The notes beneath the pieces were generated by a model, which was given only the letters and a program-made list of their open reading frames with translations, ran no database searches and was not told the origin of the DNA. Source: Maribacter sp. 1_MG-2023 (GTDB lineage: Bacteria > Bacteroidota > Bacteroidia > Flavobacteriales > Flavobacteriaceae). Taken from it: a DNA stretch of 64,000 bases. How positions within the stretch are numbered: the first letter of the stretch is position 1; every line of letters begins with the position of its first letter. The position numbers and the translations under genes are program-made. Positions 46,269-55,292 of this stretch are shown in pieces. The DNA lies in the NCBI RefSeq assembly GCF_030547005.1, contig NZ_JAUOPN010000018.1:1-64000 (forward strand). Reading direction: 5' to 3'.

Positions 46269-46736
46269 ATAAAAATCATAGTTAATTTAGCATTAATCGC
46301 CATCTTGACCTCATGCTCAAGCACTAAAAAAACGACTTCAAACAAGGCGGAAGCAGTAACAGCACGAATGAATACCGCGCAAAATGAAACGAGCACGAAG
46401 TCAACAGAAAATACTGCTTCTGAAACAGCTATGAATCAAAAAAGTAGCACTGAACAAGTGAACGAATCTACTGGCGCCATGAACAATGTAGCGACTAAAA
46501 ATAGCTCAAATAGCTTAGGTGCCGAGTATTCTGATATGTTCACTGCATTAGAGATGAGCGAAAATCAAATCAGCATTTTCAAATCTTCTATGGAACGATT
46601 TAAAACAAAACAGGCTAATATGGCTATTGGTAAAATATTAGGCAGTATAGAAAGTGAACGTACACGACAAATGGAAGGTATTTTGTCTAGCGCACAGTAT
46701 GCCAAATACGAGCAATGGTTAGCTTATAGCAAATAA
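46269..46736 (+). pseudogene. Small lipoprotein gene with a damaged start
   Basis: From 46305 (TTG) the frame gives MTSCSSTKK and a Ser/Thr/Asn-rich, low-complexity region, then a helical C-terminal part (YSDMFTALEMSENQISIFKSSMERFKTKQANMAIGKI). Just upstream in the same frame, IKIIVNLALIAILTSC is a perfect lipoprotein signal, but it begins with ATA (46269) instead of ATG. Alternatively ATG 46253 (MRILK) is out of frame by one base and one indel joins it. So either the start codon or the frame is lost, or a rare ATA start is used. Function unknown. Confidence 0.6.
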
Positions 46737-46845
46737 ATATCCAATTCAAATTCATGTATTGCATAAATACTAAAAGGTATGCAACAAAGCTTTAACAAGA
46801 ACCTCATTTACCTTTATAACTTACTAATTATAAAATAACATTACC

Positions 46846-47373
46846 ATGATAAAACCCAAATCAGAAGTACCTGATTTAAAAATACCTTTTATCAACGATA
46901 CACAATGGAGCTTATATGACCAAGCTAGTACATCTTTTACTATGGTCGTTTTTTAAAGAGGACTGCACTGCCCTGTTTGTAAAAACTACTTAGAATATCT
47001 TGCGACAAGATTGAAAAATTTTAGCGACATAGGTGTTCACTTAATCGCTATTAGTAGTGATAGTGAAGAACGGGTAAAAAAAGCTGGCAAAGAATGGAAT
47101 ATACCTGAACTACCTGTTGGTTATAATTTACCAATTGAGACTGCTAGAGAATGGGGATTATATGTTTCTAAAAAAACATCGGACAAAGAGCCAGATGAAT
47201 TTTCAGAACCTGGATTATTTTTAATTCGCCCTGATAATACATTATATGCAAGTGCTATTCAAACAATGCCATTTGCAAGACCCCATTGGGATGATATTTT
47301 GAACGCAATAGATTACGTCAACAAAAATAACTACCCTGCAAGAGGTGGTGAGTACAATACTTTACATAAATAA
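46846..47373 (+). pseudogene. Peroxiredoxin-like (AhpC/TSA) protein interrupted by TAA
   Basis: ATG 46846 opens a 175-codon frame for a thioredoxin-fold protein: VPDLKIPFINDTQWSLYDQ, then TMVVF, a stop TAA (46954-46956), then RGLHCPVCKNYLEYL with the CPVC active site, and later LIAISSDSEERVKKAGKEW and EPGLFLIRPDNTLYASAIQTMPF. Relatives have Tyr before RG (VVFYRG), so TAT to TAA is the simplest explanation. The stop falls right before the catalytic cysteines, so the product from the normal start would be dead. The frame after the stop is otherwise clean. Confidence 0.8.
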
Positions 47374-47407
47374 GGTGACTAGTGCTGTTATAGCGCTAAT
47401 CACCTTA
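47371..47407 (+). terminator. Terminator between convergent genes
   Basis: An imperfect hairpin (TAAGGTGACTAGTGC with GCGCTAATCACCTTA) is followed by a T-rich run (TTTTTTTAT). It overlaps the stop of the peroxiredoxin-like gene and faces the RraA-like gene, so it may end both transcripts. Confidence 0.6.
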
Positions 47408-47433
47408 TTTTTTTATCTGCCAAAATGACTCAA

Positions 47434-48150
47434 CTACATGTTATCTAACTTCCATTTTTCGAATTTAACTTTAGCCTCATCACTTACCATTGGGTACAGC
47501 CCTATGACAGGTTCTCCTCCTTGCACCATTTCCAAAACAAAATCTTCATACAATGTCATCTGAATACATTCATCTGCAACCTCATCGGCAAGATTTGCAG
47601 GTATTACCATTACTCCGTCATCATCACCGAGTATAATATCACCAGGAAAAACTGCTACATCACCACAACCAATAGGATCATTTATAGCAATAGCTTGGTG
47701 CAAAGTCAAATTGGTAGGTGCTGTAGGTCTATTATGATATGACGAAAAATCTAAATCGGCAATTTCGGCGGAGTCTCTAAAGCCGCCATCGGTAATAATA
47801 CCTTCTGCTTTCCTAACCATTAATCGTGTAACTAAAATTGAACCGGCAGACGCAGCTCTAGCATTTTGTCTACTATCGATTACCATAACAGCACCTTCTG
47901 GACATTCTTCAACGGCTACTCTTTGTAAATGCTTAGGGTCTCTAAAAACCGTTATAGGATTCAGATCTTCTCGAGCAGGTATGTAACGTAAAGTGTACGC
48001 CTCACCCACCATAGTAGGTCTACCTAGCTTTAATGGTTTTACGTGCTGTATAAACTGATTTTTCAATCCTTTTTTAAATAAGCAGGTTGCAACGGTTGCC
48101 GTACTAACCTTTCTTAATTTATCTTTTGTTGCTTTAGCTATTTTGGTCAT
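47434..48150 (-). CDS. RraA-like / HMG-aldolase family protein
   Basis: A 238-residue member of the RraA/HMG-CHA aldolase group. Family features are VSTATVATCLFKKGL near residue 15, GEAYTLRYIP, PEGAVMVIDSRQNARAASAGSILVTRLMVRKAEGIITDGGFRD near 90-135 (Arg and Asp at the metal-pyruvate site) and PGDIILGDDDGVMVIP. Members either split 4-hydroxy-2-oxo acids or inhibit RNase E; length and residues fit the aldolase-like side. It lies 23 bp downstream of the frameshifted TIM-barrel gene and is read with it, which hints at a sugar-acid pathway, but the substrate is unknown. Confidence 0.8.
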   Translation of the reverse strand: MTKIAKATKDKLRKVSTATVATCLFKKGLKNQFIQHVKPLKLGRPTMVGEAYTLRYIPAREDLNPITVFRDPKHLQRVAVEECPEGAVMVIDSRQNARAASAGSILVTRLMVRKAEGIITDGGFRDSAEIADLDFSSYHNRPTAPTNLTLHQAIAINDPIGCGDVAVFPGDIILGDDDGVMVIPANLADEVADECIQMTLYEDFVLEMVQGGEPVIGLYPMVSDEAKVKFEKWKLDNM

Positions 48151-48173
48151 TCTATTTGATCTGAAAATTTATA

Positions 48174-49143
48174 TTATTCCTCTTTTTTCCATGCTTCTTT
48201 GATAAAGGTTAAATCCTTTTTCATCTTAGCGAACACTTCTTTTTTATCTATTGTAATTTTTGATGCACCGTGCTCTGCCCCGCCGAGATCATATTCTAAA
48301 TGTAATGATATGGGCACGTTGATTTTGTACTTTTTAAGTAAGGAAAAGTATCGGTTAAAATCTATCATACCTTCCCCTAAAGGTGTATTGATAGGCTCCC
48401 ATACTCCATCTTTCTTTCCCCATTTAAAATCTTTAATAACTATAGATTTAATATACGGCTGAATGCTTCGCAAATCTAATTCCCAACTTTTGCCACCCTC
48501 TACTACTGCATGTCTTATATCGTACTGACATCCTAAAAATTCAGTATCCGTTTTTGAAAAAATTGTAGGCAAATCCCAAATTGGTGCACCTACGTGATTA
48601 CCTGCATGATTTTGATAGCATCCGATTAATCCTAATTCCTTAATTTAAAATTTCTAAATGTTTAGCCTGCGTTGCATATAATGCCAGACTTTCTTCTATT
48701 GATTTTTCTTCGGGATAGCTTAACCAACCCGTTCGGTAATATTGGAACCCTAACGTGCTAGCTGTCTTTAAAACTTTTTGCTGACCGGCATCTGTAATAT
48801 CCCAAACATTGGTGGTCATCATCTTGGACTTCAATCCATATTTTTTCATGGCTTCTACTGCCACCGGTAAATCTTCATCTACCCTGTCTGGTAATACATG
48901 CCCTTTTGGGCGTACTGTTAAATCTAACCCATTAAAACCCATTTCTGCTGTTGCGGCAGACATCTCATTATAATCAAGAAATTGTAAATGTTTAGAGAAT
49001 AGGTGTACTTCAATACTATCATCTGTAGTTAAAAATGGTTTCAGAAAATCACTATCTAACTGTACTAAAGGTATGCCCGCCAATGCCATAGCTGATTTTT
49101 TTGCAAAATTTCTTCTAGTAACACCCTTTTTATCTTCTCTCAT
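48174..49143 (-). pseudogene. Tat-exported sugar phosphate isomerase/epimerase-like TIM barrel, frameshifted
   Basis: Two pieces in different frames make one AP-endonuclease/xylose isomerase-type barrel. The first starts MREDKKGVTRRNFAKKSAMALAG, a twin-arginine signal, and runs to KHLEILN; the second continues KELGLIGCYQNHAGNHVGAPIWDLPTIF. One extra base at about 48642 (AAT-T-AAG instead of AAT-AAG) breaks the frame at a TAA. Removing it gives a clean product of about 322 residues with NHAGNHVG and the metal-site blocks QYDIRHAV and LHLEYDLGG. The role would be isomerase or epimerase on an unknown sugar. It precedes the RraA-like gene. Confidence 0.8.
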
Positions 49144-49190
49144 TTTTGATCTCTCTTTTATATTTTATTAATAGGTTTTGTGTTAATTAG

Positions 49191-49246
49191 TTGTCATTCT
49201 TACAAATATATGTATTTTTGGTCAACCAAACTGGTTAACCAGTTTG
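49191..49246 (+). promoter_or_regulatory. Promoter and tandem operator before PL6 copy 1
   Basis: TTG at 49191-49193 and TATTTTTG at 49213-49220 are 19 bp apart, as in Bacteroidota promoters. The box runs into GGTCAACC (49220-49227), and 13 bp further GGTTAACC (49233-49240) lies in the perfect 20-bp palindrome CAAACTGGTTAACCAGTTTG (49227-49246). A bound repressor would cover the -7 box and the transcript start. The TGGTnnACCA core is typical of GntR/FadR-type operators. Confidence 0.8.
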
Positions 49247-49309
49247 TAGTGATTACACAATAAATCACAGATCTACATTGAGTTTCAAACCAGATTAATA
49301 TACTATCTA

Positions 49310-51628
49310 ATGAAAAAGTATTTTATACTATTAGCTTCCGTTTTCTTATTACTTTCTTGTAGTGAAGAATCAATCAGTAACGCTATCACCGTAAACGATA
49401 TTACAGAGTTAAATACAGCAATATCTGAAGCAAAACCTGGCGACGATATTGTTATGGCCAATGGAGATTGGAAAGATGTGAATATCAAATTTGTAGCCTA
49501 CGGAAAAGAGAAAAACCCTATTACTTTACGTGCAGAAACGCCTGGTAAAGTTAGAATTACCGGCACTTCTGATTTGAAACTTGCTGGCGATTATTTAATT
49601 GTTGATGGGTTGCACTTTACTAACGGATCATCTCCATCTTCAGCTGTTATCGATTTCGGTATTAGTGAAGACTCGGTCGCAAACCATAGTAAGATTACCA
49701 ATTCTGCAATTATAGATTTCAACAAAGCACAACGTAATCAAACAGATTTATGGGTTTTATTTAAAGGTCGACACAATGAACTAGACCATTGCTATATTTC
49801 AGGAAAGTCGAATAGAGGACCAACGGTTAGAATTGATTTGGCAGGTAATAATAGTATTAAGAATTACCATAAAATTACCAATAACTATTTCGGACCTCGA
49901 CCACCTAAAGGCGGACCTAGTGCTGAGACCATTCAACTTGGTAATAGCTTTACCTCTATGGCCCCTAGTTATACTTTAGTTGAAAATAACTTTTTTGACC
50001 ACTGTAATGGTGAAGTAGAGATTATTTCTAGTAAAACCAATTTCAATGAATTTAGAAATAATGTGTTTTATAAAAGCGAAGGTTCTCTAGTTACAAGGCA
50101 TGGTAACTACTGCATTATTGATGGCAATGTATTTATAGGAGATGAAAATTCTGATCAAATAGGTGGTATTCGATTAATAGGAACAGGACACTGGGTAACT
50201 AATAATTACTTCTACAATTTAAACGGAAAAACATTTAGGAGTCCGCTTGCCGTAATGAACGGTATTCCAAAATCACCATTGAACAGATATTTACAAGTTA
50301 CCGATGTTGTTGTTTCCAATAATTCTTGGATAAATTGTGTGTCGCCTTGGCAATTTGGAGTAGGATCGAATACCGATCAAAAAGATATTTTACCTAAGTC
50401 AGAGATTAGATCCGCAACACCTATACGAACAATTGTGGCAAATAATCTTATCTATAATGACAAAGGAGATAAGCAGCCTATTGTTACCCATGACTCTATA
50501 GATGGCATTAGATTTAAAAGTAATGTCATTAATAATCAAGGAGTGATGTTTAAGGCGGTTGACGGACTTACCCAAAAAGATTTTCGCACTACTGTAGCCG
50601 ACGGAGATATTTTAATGCCCGATAATTCATTGGATGCCTTTAAACTTTATTACGGATTTGAATTTGACCAGATTACTGCCGATTTGTTTGGTAACTCTAG
50701 AGCTGACAAAAATTTGGTTGGTGCTGTAATAGGTAAGCCAGTGAATAAAAAAGATATGATGGATGTATCGCAATATGGTCCTGACTGGTATTCTAAAACA
50801 AATTCTACGAGCACCGAAAACAAAACACATTCAGCAAGTACCGTTGCCGAGCTTACCAGCGCCCTTACAACTGCAAATAGTGGAGATACTATTGTACTAT
50901 CTGCCGAGCGTTACGATTTAGATACCCCTTTAATAATTAATAAAGGTATTACCATAATGGCTACTACCTCTGATACAAAAGCCATTATTCAATATAAAGG
51001 AGCATCTGAAACTCCGGCTTTTGAAATGAATCCTAAAGGGCAACTTACTCTTAAAAATGTTCAACTTATTGGAGCTAAAGAACAGTATGCTTTTGCTAGT
51101 TTAAAGAATAATATGTCGAGCCTGTACAATTTAACCGTTGTCGATTGTGAAATATCGAATTTCGATTATGTTTTAAAAGCATACAAGCTTTCGTTCTCTG
51201 AGCATATTACTTTCAAATCTACTCAAATTAAAGATTGCGCAAATGGTTTAGAACTGTCTGAAGAAACAGATGATAGGGGGGAATACAATGCCGAGAACAT
51301 TACAATTGACAACTGTTTATTTGATGGGGTTGCGAGTAATGTTCTGGACTACTATAGAGGTGGCTATGATGAATCTACAGTTGGTGGTAATTTAATAGTA
51401 ACTAACAGTACATTCACACATTGTGGATCTAAATCTAAAGAAGGACTACTTCTTAATACTTATGGTATTATCAATGTAAACCTTGCTAACAATAAATTCA
51501 TTGACAACCCTGTAAAACTTGTTGCACGTCTATGGGGTGCAAAGAACAACAAGGCTTTTAACAATGAAATAAAAAATTCCGGGAAGCTGGTTGTACAAGA
51601 AAACCTACCTCTTAAACTTATGTACTAA
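49310..51628 (+). CDS. PL6 alginate lyase, lipoprotein (copy 1)
   Basis: A 772-residue PL6 (chondroitinase B-like) lyase with a lipobox (LLSC, Cys17). It cleaves alginate by beta-elimination. Catalytic Lys242 (EVEIISSKTNFN) and Arg263 (VTRHGNY) are 21 residues apart as in chondroitinase B (Lys250/Arg271). NNYFGPRPPKGG and EVEIIS mark the calcium/substrate cleft of the first right-handed beta-helix, residues about 25-430. A second beta-helix fills 510-770. The two-domain layout and length fit the PL6 enzymes of flavobacteria. It is first of the alginate genes and 15 bp before PL7; the operator described at 49191-49246 precedes it. Confidence 0.94.
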   Translation: MKKYFILLASVFLLLSCSEESISNAITVNDITELNTAISEAKPGDDIVMANGDWKDVNIKFVAYGKEKNPITLRAETPGKVRITGTSDLKLAGDYLIVDGLHFTNGSSPSSAVIDFGISEDSVANHSKITNSAIIDFNKAQRNQTDLWVLFKGRHNELDHCYISGKSNRGPTVRIDLAGNNSIKNYHKITNNYFGPRPPKGGPSAETIQLGNSFTSMAPSYTLVENNFFDHCNGEVEIISSKTNFNEFRNNVFYKSEGSLVTRHGNYCIIDGNVFIGDENSDQIGGIRLIGTGHWVTNNYFYNLNGKTFRSPLAVMNGIPKSPLNRYLQVTDVVVSNNSWINCVSPWQFGVGSNTDQKDILPKSEIRSATPIRTIVANNLIYNDKGDKQPIVTHDSIDGIRFKSNVINNQGVMFKAVDGLTQKDFRTTVADGDILMPDNSLDAFKLYYGFEFDQITADLFGNSRADKNLVGAVIGKPVNKKDMMDVSQYGPDWYSKTNSTSTENKTHSASTVAELTSALTTANSGDTIVLSAERYDLDTPLIINKGITIMATTSDTKAIIQYKGASETPAFEMNPKGQLTLKNVQLIGAKEQYAFASLKNNMSSLYNLTVVDCEISNFDYVLKAYKLSFSEHITFKSTQIKDCANGLELSEETDDRGEYNAENITIDNCLFDGVASNVLDYYRGGYDESTVGGNLIVTNSTFTHCGSKSKEGLLLNTYGIINVNLANNKFIDNPVKLVARLWGAKNNKAFNNEIKNSGKLVVQENLPLKLMY

Positions 51629-51652
51629 TACCACACAAAAAATATGTTACCA

Positions 51653-52705
51653 ATGAAAAAATCAATAATTACCATCATAGCAGTAGTAGCTTTATTTGCC
51701 TGTAAAGACAACTCAAAGAAAGCTTCGGACACTACTGAAACATCCATTATCGATAGTGTAATTGCCACTACATACCCTAGCGATGTTATCCCGTTTATGG
51801 ATGAATGGAAAATTCTATTAGGTGATGGCACCTACGAGGATAACCTTAAAAATTACGCCAAAGATGATTTCTTTTATGTTGCTAATGACGGAAAAACTGA
51901 TTGGGTAGTTTACAAAACACCAAATAGCGGCATAACATCTCGTACATCTAGCAACACAAGAACAGAATTAGGTCAAAAAGAACATTGGATACCTGAGACT
52001 GGGGGCAAATTAACCGGAACTTTAAAAGTACAACACGTATCTACTTCTGGCGATGCAAGAGTTGCCGCTTCTTATGCTGTTGTGGTAGGACAGATACATA
52101 GTGATGAGGGACATGAGAATGAACCAATAAAAATTTTCTACAAGAAATTTCCCGGACATACAAAAGGATCTGTTTTCTGGAATTATGAAATCAACACAGA
52201 AGGGGATAATTCAAAAAGATGGGATTTCTCATCAGCTGTTTGGGGTAATGATATGTCAGTTGTTGGATCAGACGCAACAACTCCTCCCGCAGAACCAGTA
52301 AATGGTATCGAATTAGGTGAAGAGTTTAGCTATGAAATTAATGTTTATAAAGGCATCATGTACTTAACTTTTACAAGTGAAGGTCATGAAACCGTAAAGT
52401 TCACCAAAAACCTATTGGCGTCTGAATTTACTAAAACCTTACCTGAACAAATTAAAACACTATATGCCTCAATAGGTCGTGATGGTTTGGAACGCGAAAA
52501 TGCATATGCTGGCGAAATTCAATATTTCAAACAAGGTGCATATAATCAAACTAATGGTAAATCTCCAGAAGACAATATTGTTTGGAGTACAGGTGCTGAT
52601 ACCTATGATGGTGATATCGAAAAACAATATGCAAATGGTGATTATACAGAAGTGTGGTTTAGAGAAGCAACGGTAGGTGCAGGTACTGAACCAAATGAGG
52701 AATAG
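51653..52705 (+). CDS. PL7 alginate lyase, lipoprotein
   Basis: A PL7 (alginate lyase 2) enzyme of about 350 residues. I take the second ATG (51653, MKKSIITIIAVVALFAC) because it leads straight into the lipobox; ATG 51644, three codons earlier, is also possible. The jelly-roll motifs are all present: RTELGQ, QIH in VVGQIHSDE, and YFKQGAYNQ near the end. QIH instead of QVH is usually linked to activity on G-containing blocks rather than pure polyM. It lies 24 bp after PL6 copy 1 and is probably co-transcribed. Confidence 0.94.
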   Translation: MKKSIITIIAVVALFACKDNSKKASDTTETSIIDSVIATTYPSDVIPFMDEWKILLGDGTYEDNLKNYAKDDFFYVANDGKTDWVVYKTPNSGITSRTSSNTRTELGQKEHWIPETGGKLTGTLKVQHVSTSGDARVAASYAVVVGQIHSDEGHENEPIKIFYKKFPGHTKGSVFWNYEINTEGDNSKRWDFSSAVWGNDMSVVGSDATTPPAEPVNGIELGEEFSYEINVYKGIMYLTFTSEGHETVKFTKNLLASEFTKTLPEQIKTLYASIGRDGLERENAYAGEIQYFKQGAYNQTNGKSPEDNIVWSTGADTYDGDIEKQYANGDYTEVWFREATVGAGTEPNEE

Positions 52706-52889
52706 CATTCAGTTTTCTTATAGGGTTGTTTTGAAGTTTATTTAGACCATAAACAAATCACTCTTTATGTGACCAAATAGACTTCTAATTACTGATAGAT
52801 TTACAAGTAACGAAATTTATCGAATTGATGATTTCTAAAGTAGATATTTATCGATTCGTAATTTAAACCACCCTTTTTATGTTAAATAT
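52706..52889. other. Gap between PL7 and the second promoter
   Basis: AT-rich, no ORF seen. GAAGTTTATTT (from 52732) and AAATAGACTTC (to about 52794) could pair in a long-looped stem, a possible weak terminator for the PL6-PL7 transcript, but no T-run follows. Confidence 0.3.
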
Positions 52890-52945
52890 TTGCTAGTCTT
52901 GCAAATATCCTTATTTTTGGTAAACCAATTTGGTTAACCAATTTC
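52890..52945 (+). promoter_or_regulatory. Promoter and tandem operator before PL6 copy 2
   Basis: TTG at 52890-52892 and TATTTTTG at 52912-52919, again 19 bp apart. GGTAAACC (52919-52926) fuses to the box and GGTTAACC (52932-52939) follows 13 bp later inside CAATTTGGTTAACCAATTTC. Geometry equals that at 49191-49246. The start codon at 52951 lies only 6 bp beyond, so the leader is about 25 nt. Confidence 0.8.
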
Positions 52946-52950
52946 AACTC

Positions 52951-55287
52951 ATGAAACGATATCACCTTCTATTCTTATCTGTTTTTATATGCCTAGCATA
53001 TTCCTTTTCAACACCACAACAAACTTATAACGTAAAAAATGTAGCAGAGTTTACAGCTATACTTCAAAAAGTACAGCCTGGTGATAGCATAGTTCTTGCC
53101 AATGGAATTTGGATGGATTCTGAACTACTCTTCGAAGCAAATGGTACCGCAGAAAATCCGATTACGCTTATAGCAGAAGAAAAAGGAAAAGTGATTTTAT
53201 CTGGCGCATCTAATTTAAGAATCGCTGGCGATCATTTAATCGTAAAAGGTCTTGTATTCAAAAACGGTTTTACGCCGACCAACGCTGTTATTTCCTTCAG
53301 AAAAAGTAGAGAACAAATGGCTAATAATTCTCGCCTTACCGAATGTGTAATCGATAACTTTAATAATCCTGAGCGTCAAGTTCAAGATTATTGGATAACC
53401 ATCTACGGAAAAAATAACCGAATTGACCATAACCATATTGCAGGTAAAAAGAATTTAGGAGTTACCATGATTGTTGGTTTAGATACCGAAGATAGTAGAG
53501 CGAACAATCACCAAATAGATCATAATTATTTTGGACCACGCCCTACCTATGGAAACAATGGAGGAGAAACCTTAAGAATAGGAACTAGCCACCATGCATT
53601 AGAAAAATCCAACACCTTGGTTGAATCTAACTATTTTGATAGAACTAACGGTGAGCACGAAATCATCTCTAATAAATCTTGTAATAACACTTTTAAGTAC
53701 AATACATTTTTTGAATGTACAGGTACATTGACTATGCGCCATGGCAACGAAACATTGGTAGATGGTAATGTTTTTATAGGCAATAATAAACCAAGTACTG
53801 GCGGCGTTCGTGTCATTAATGAAACGCAAACAGTTATTAACAACTACCATGTTGGCTTGACAGGATATCGTTTTAGAGGTGCCTTTGTAATGATGAACGG
53901 CGTACCTAATTCACCACCGAATAGGTATGTACCCGTTATCGATTCTAAAGTAAACAACAACACTTTTGTAAACTGCGATAATATTCTTTTTGGTGCAGGT
54001 AGCGATGCCGAAAGAAGTCAGGCACCAAGAACCTCTGAGTTTTCAGAAAACATCATTTACAACGATACCAAAAAAGATGTTTTCACAATTGATGATGATA
54101 TTAGCGGTATCACTTTCAAGAACAACATCCTTGGCGAAAATTCAGAAACTACTATTAAGGAGGGTTTTAAGAATGCCAAGATTAAATTGGTAAAAGACAA
54201 AAACGGATTCCCGATACCAACTTCAAACAAGATTAAAACTAAAGTTGTTATTAGTCCGAAAATCGCAACTAAAGAGAACACAGGTATATCATGGTATTCA
54301 AAAGCAGATAATACGGTTGCGTTAAATTCTGGTAACACTATCAATGTAGCCGCAGGTATTAATACCTTGTACGATAAAGTAAAAGAAACGAAAGCAGGTG
54401 ATATTATTATTCTTGAAGAAGGTGGCACCTACTTATTGACCAAGGCGGTAAAAATCAACCATCCACTTACCTTTAAAACACTTGGCAAAGAAAAAGCTAC
54501 AATCTTATTTGAAAGAATGATGGCTTTTGAAATTGAAAATGGCGGTAGTCTTTCTTTAGAAAATATCACTTTTGACGGTACCAAATCCCCAGACTACGCA
54601 GGCAACTCGGTTATTAGTACTAGCAAAAAATCAATGATCGATAATTATAAACTGTTTATTGATAGATGTGAGTTTAAAGATATGATCGTAAATCATTCTT
54701 TTGATGTGTTACGCGTTTCTAAAGGCACCTTTGCCGACACTATTAGTATTCAAAATTCTAGCTTTAAAAACATCTCTGGTAGCATTGCAGCCTTAGATAA
54801 AGAAACTGATGATATCGGTGCTTACAATGTGGAATACTTTTTAATGAAAAATAATGCCATTAATGATTTACAAGGCGCAGCATTAAGACTGTATAGAGGC
54901 GGTAAGGACGAAAGTACCTTTGGACCATTTTTAGAAATGGAGCATAATGTATTTGACCATGTCGGTTACGGTTCTAAAAATAAATATGATGCTACCGTTT
55001 CTTTATACGGAGTTCAAGAAACAGCTATTAAAAACAATATTTTTAAAGATAGTAAGGCAATTAACATGCATCTGGTAGTGGGTGAGCCAATTGTAAAAGT
55101 TCTTAATAATGCTTTGAGTAATTCAGAAAAACTTATGGTCACAGGCGATCAAAAATACCAAGTAGAAAATCAATGGGAACTTGTTCCTGAATTTTCTAAA
55201 GACACCAACTACTCATTACCTTCAGATTCTCCATTGAAAGGAAAAGGTACTGATGGCAAAGACTTAGGCCTACTTAAAAACGAATAA
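52951..55287 (+). CDS. PL6 alginate lyase, exported (copy 2)
   Basis: A 778-residue PL6 lyase from ATG 52951 (MKRYHLLFLSVFICLAYSFS), which gives a normal signal peptide; a TTG at 52930 would lie inside the operator and is unlikely. Unlike the other two PL6 copies it has no lipobox, so it should be periplasmic or secreted. The catalytic pair is Lys242 (HEIISNKSCNN) and Arg263 (TMRHGNE). Two beta-helix domains follow as in copy 1. It is the most divergent of the three PL6 copies. It heads a second alginate transcript with PL17 and kdgF. Confidence 0.93.
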   Translation: MKRYHLLFLSVFICLAYSFSTPQQTYNVKNVAEFTAILQKVQPGDSIVLANGIWMDSELLFEANGTAENPITLIAEEKGKVILSGASNLRIAGDHLIVKGLVFKNGFTPTNAVISFRKSREQMANNSRLTECVIDNFNNPERQVQDYWITIYGKNNRIDHNHIAGKKNLGVTMIVGLDTEDSRANNHQIDHNYFGPRPTYGNNGGETLRIGTSHHALEKSNTLVESNYFDRTNGEHEIISNKSCNNTFKYNTFFECTGTLTMRHGNETLVDGNVFIGNNKPSTGGVRVINETQTVINNYHVGLTGYRFRGAFVMMNGVPNSPPNRYVPVIDSKVNNNTFVNCDNILFGAGSDAERSQAPRTSEFSENIIYNDTKKDVFTIDDDISGITFKNNILGENSETTIKEGFKNAKIKLVKDKNGFPIPTSNKIKTKVVISPKIATKENTGISWYSKADNTVALNSGNTINVAAGINTLYDKVKETKAGDIIILEEGGTYLLTKAVKINHPLTFKTLGKEKATILFERMMAFEIENGGSLSLENITFDGTKSPDYAGNSVISTSKKSMIDNYKLFIDRCEFKDMIVNHSFDVLRVSKGTFADTISIQNSSFKNISGSIAALDKETDDIGAYNVEYFLMKNNAINDLQGAALRLYRGGKDESTFGPFLEMEHNVFDHVGYGSKNKYDATVSLYGVQETAIKNNIFKDSKAINMHLVVGEPIVKVLNNALSNSEKLMVTGDQKYQVENQWELVPEFSKDTNYSLPSDSPLKGKGTDGKDLGLLKNE

Positions 55288-55292
55288 CACCC

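Noticed and set aside
46954-46956. TAA in the peroxiredoxin-like gene as a start of a shorter functional protein
   Set aside because: The next Met lies well inside the domain after the CPVC cysteines, so a shorter product would lack the active site.
52930-52950. A longer start for PL6 copy 2 at TTG 52930
   Set aside because: It falls inside the operator and adds polar residues before the signal peptide; ATG 52951 is better.
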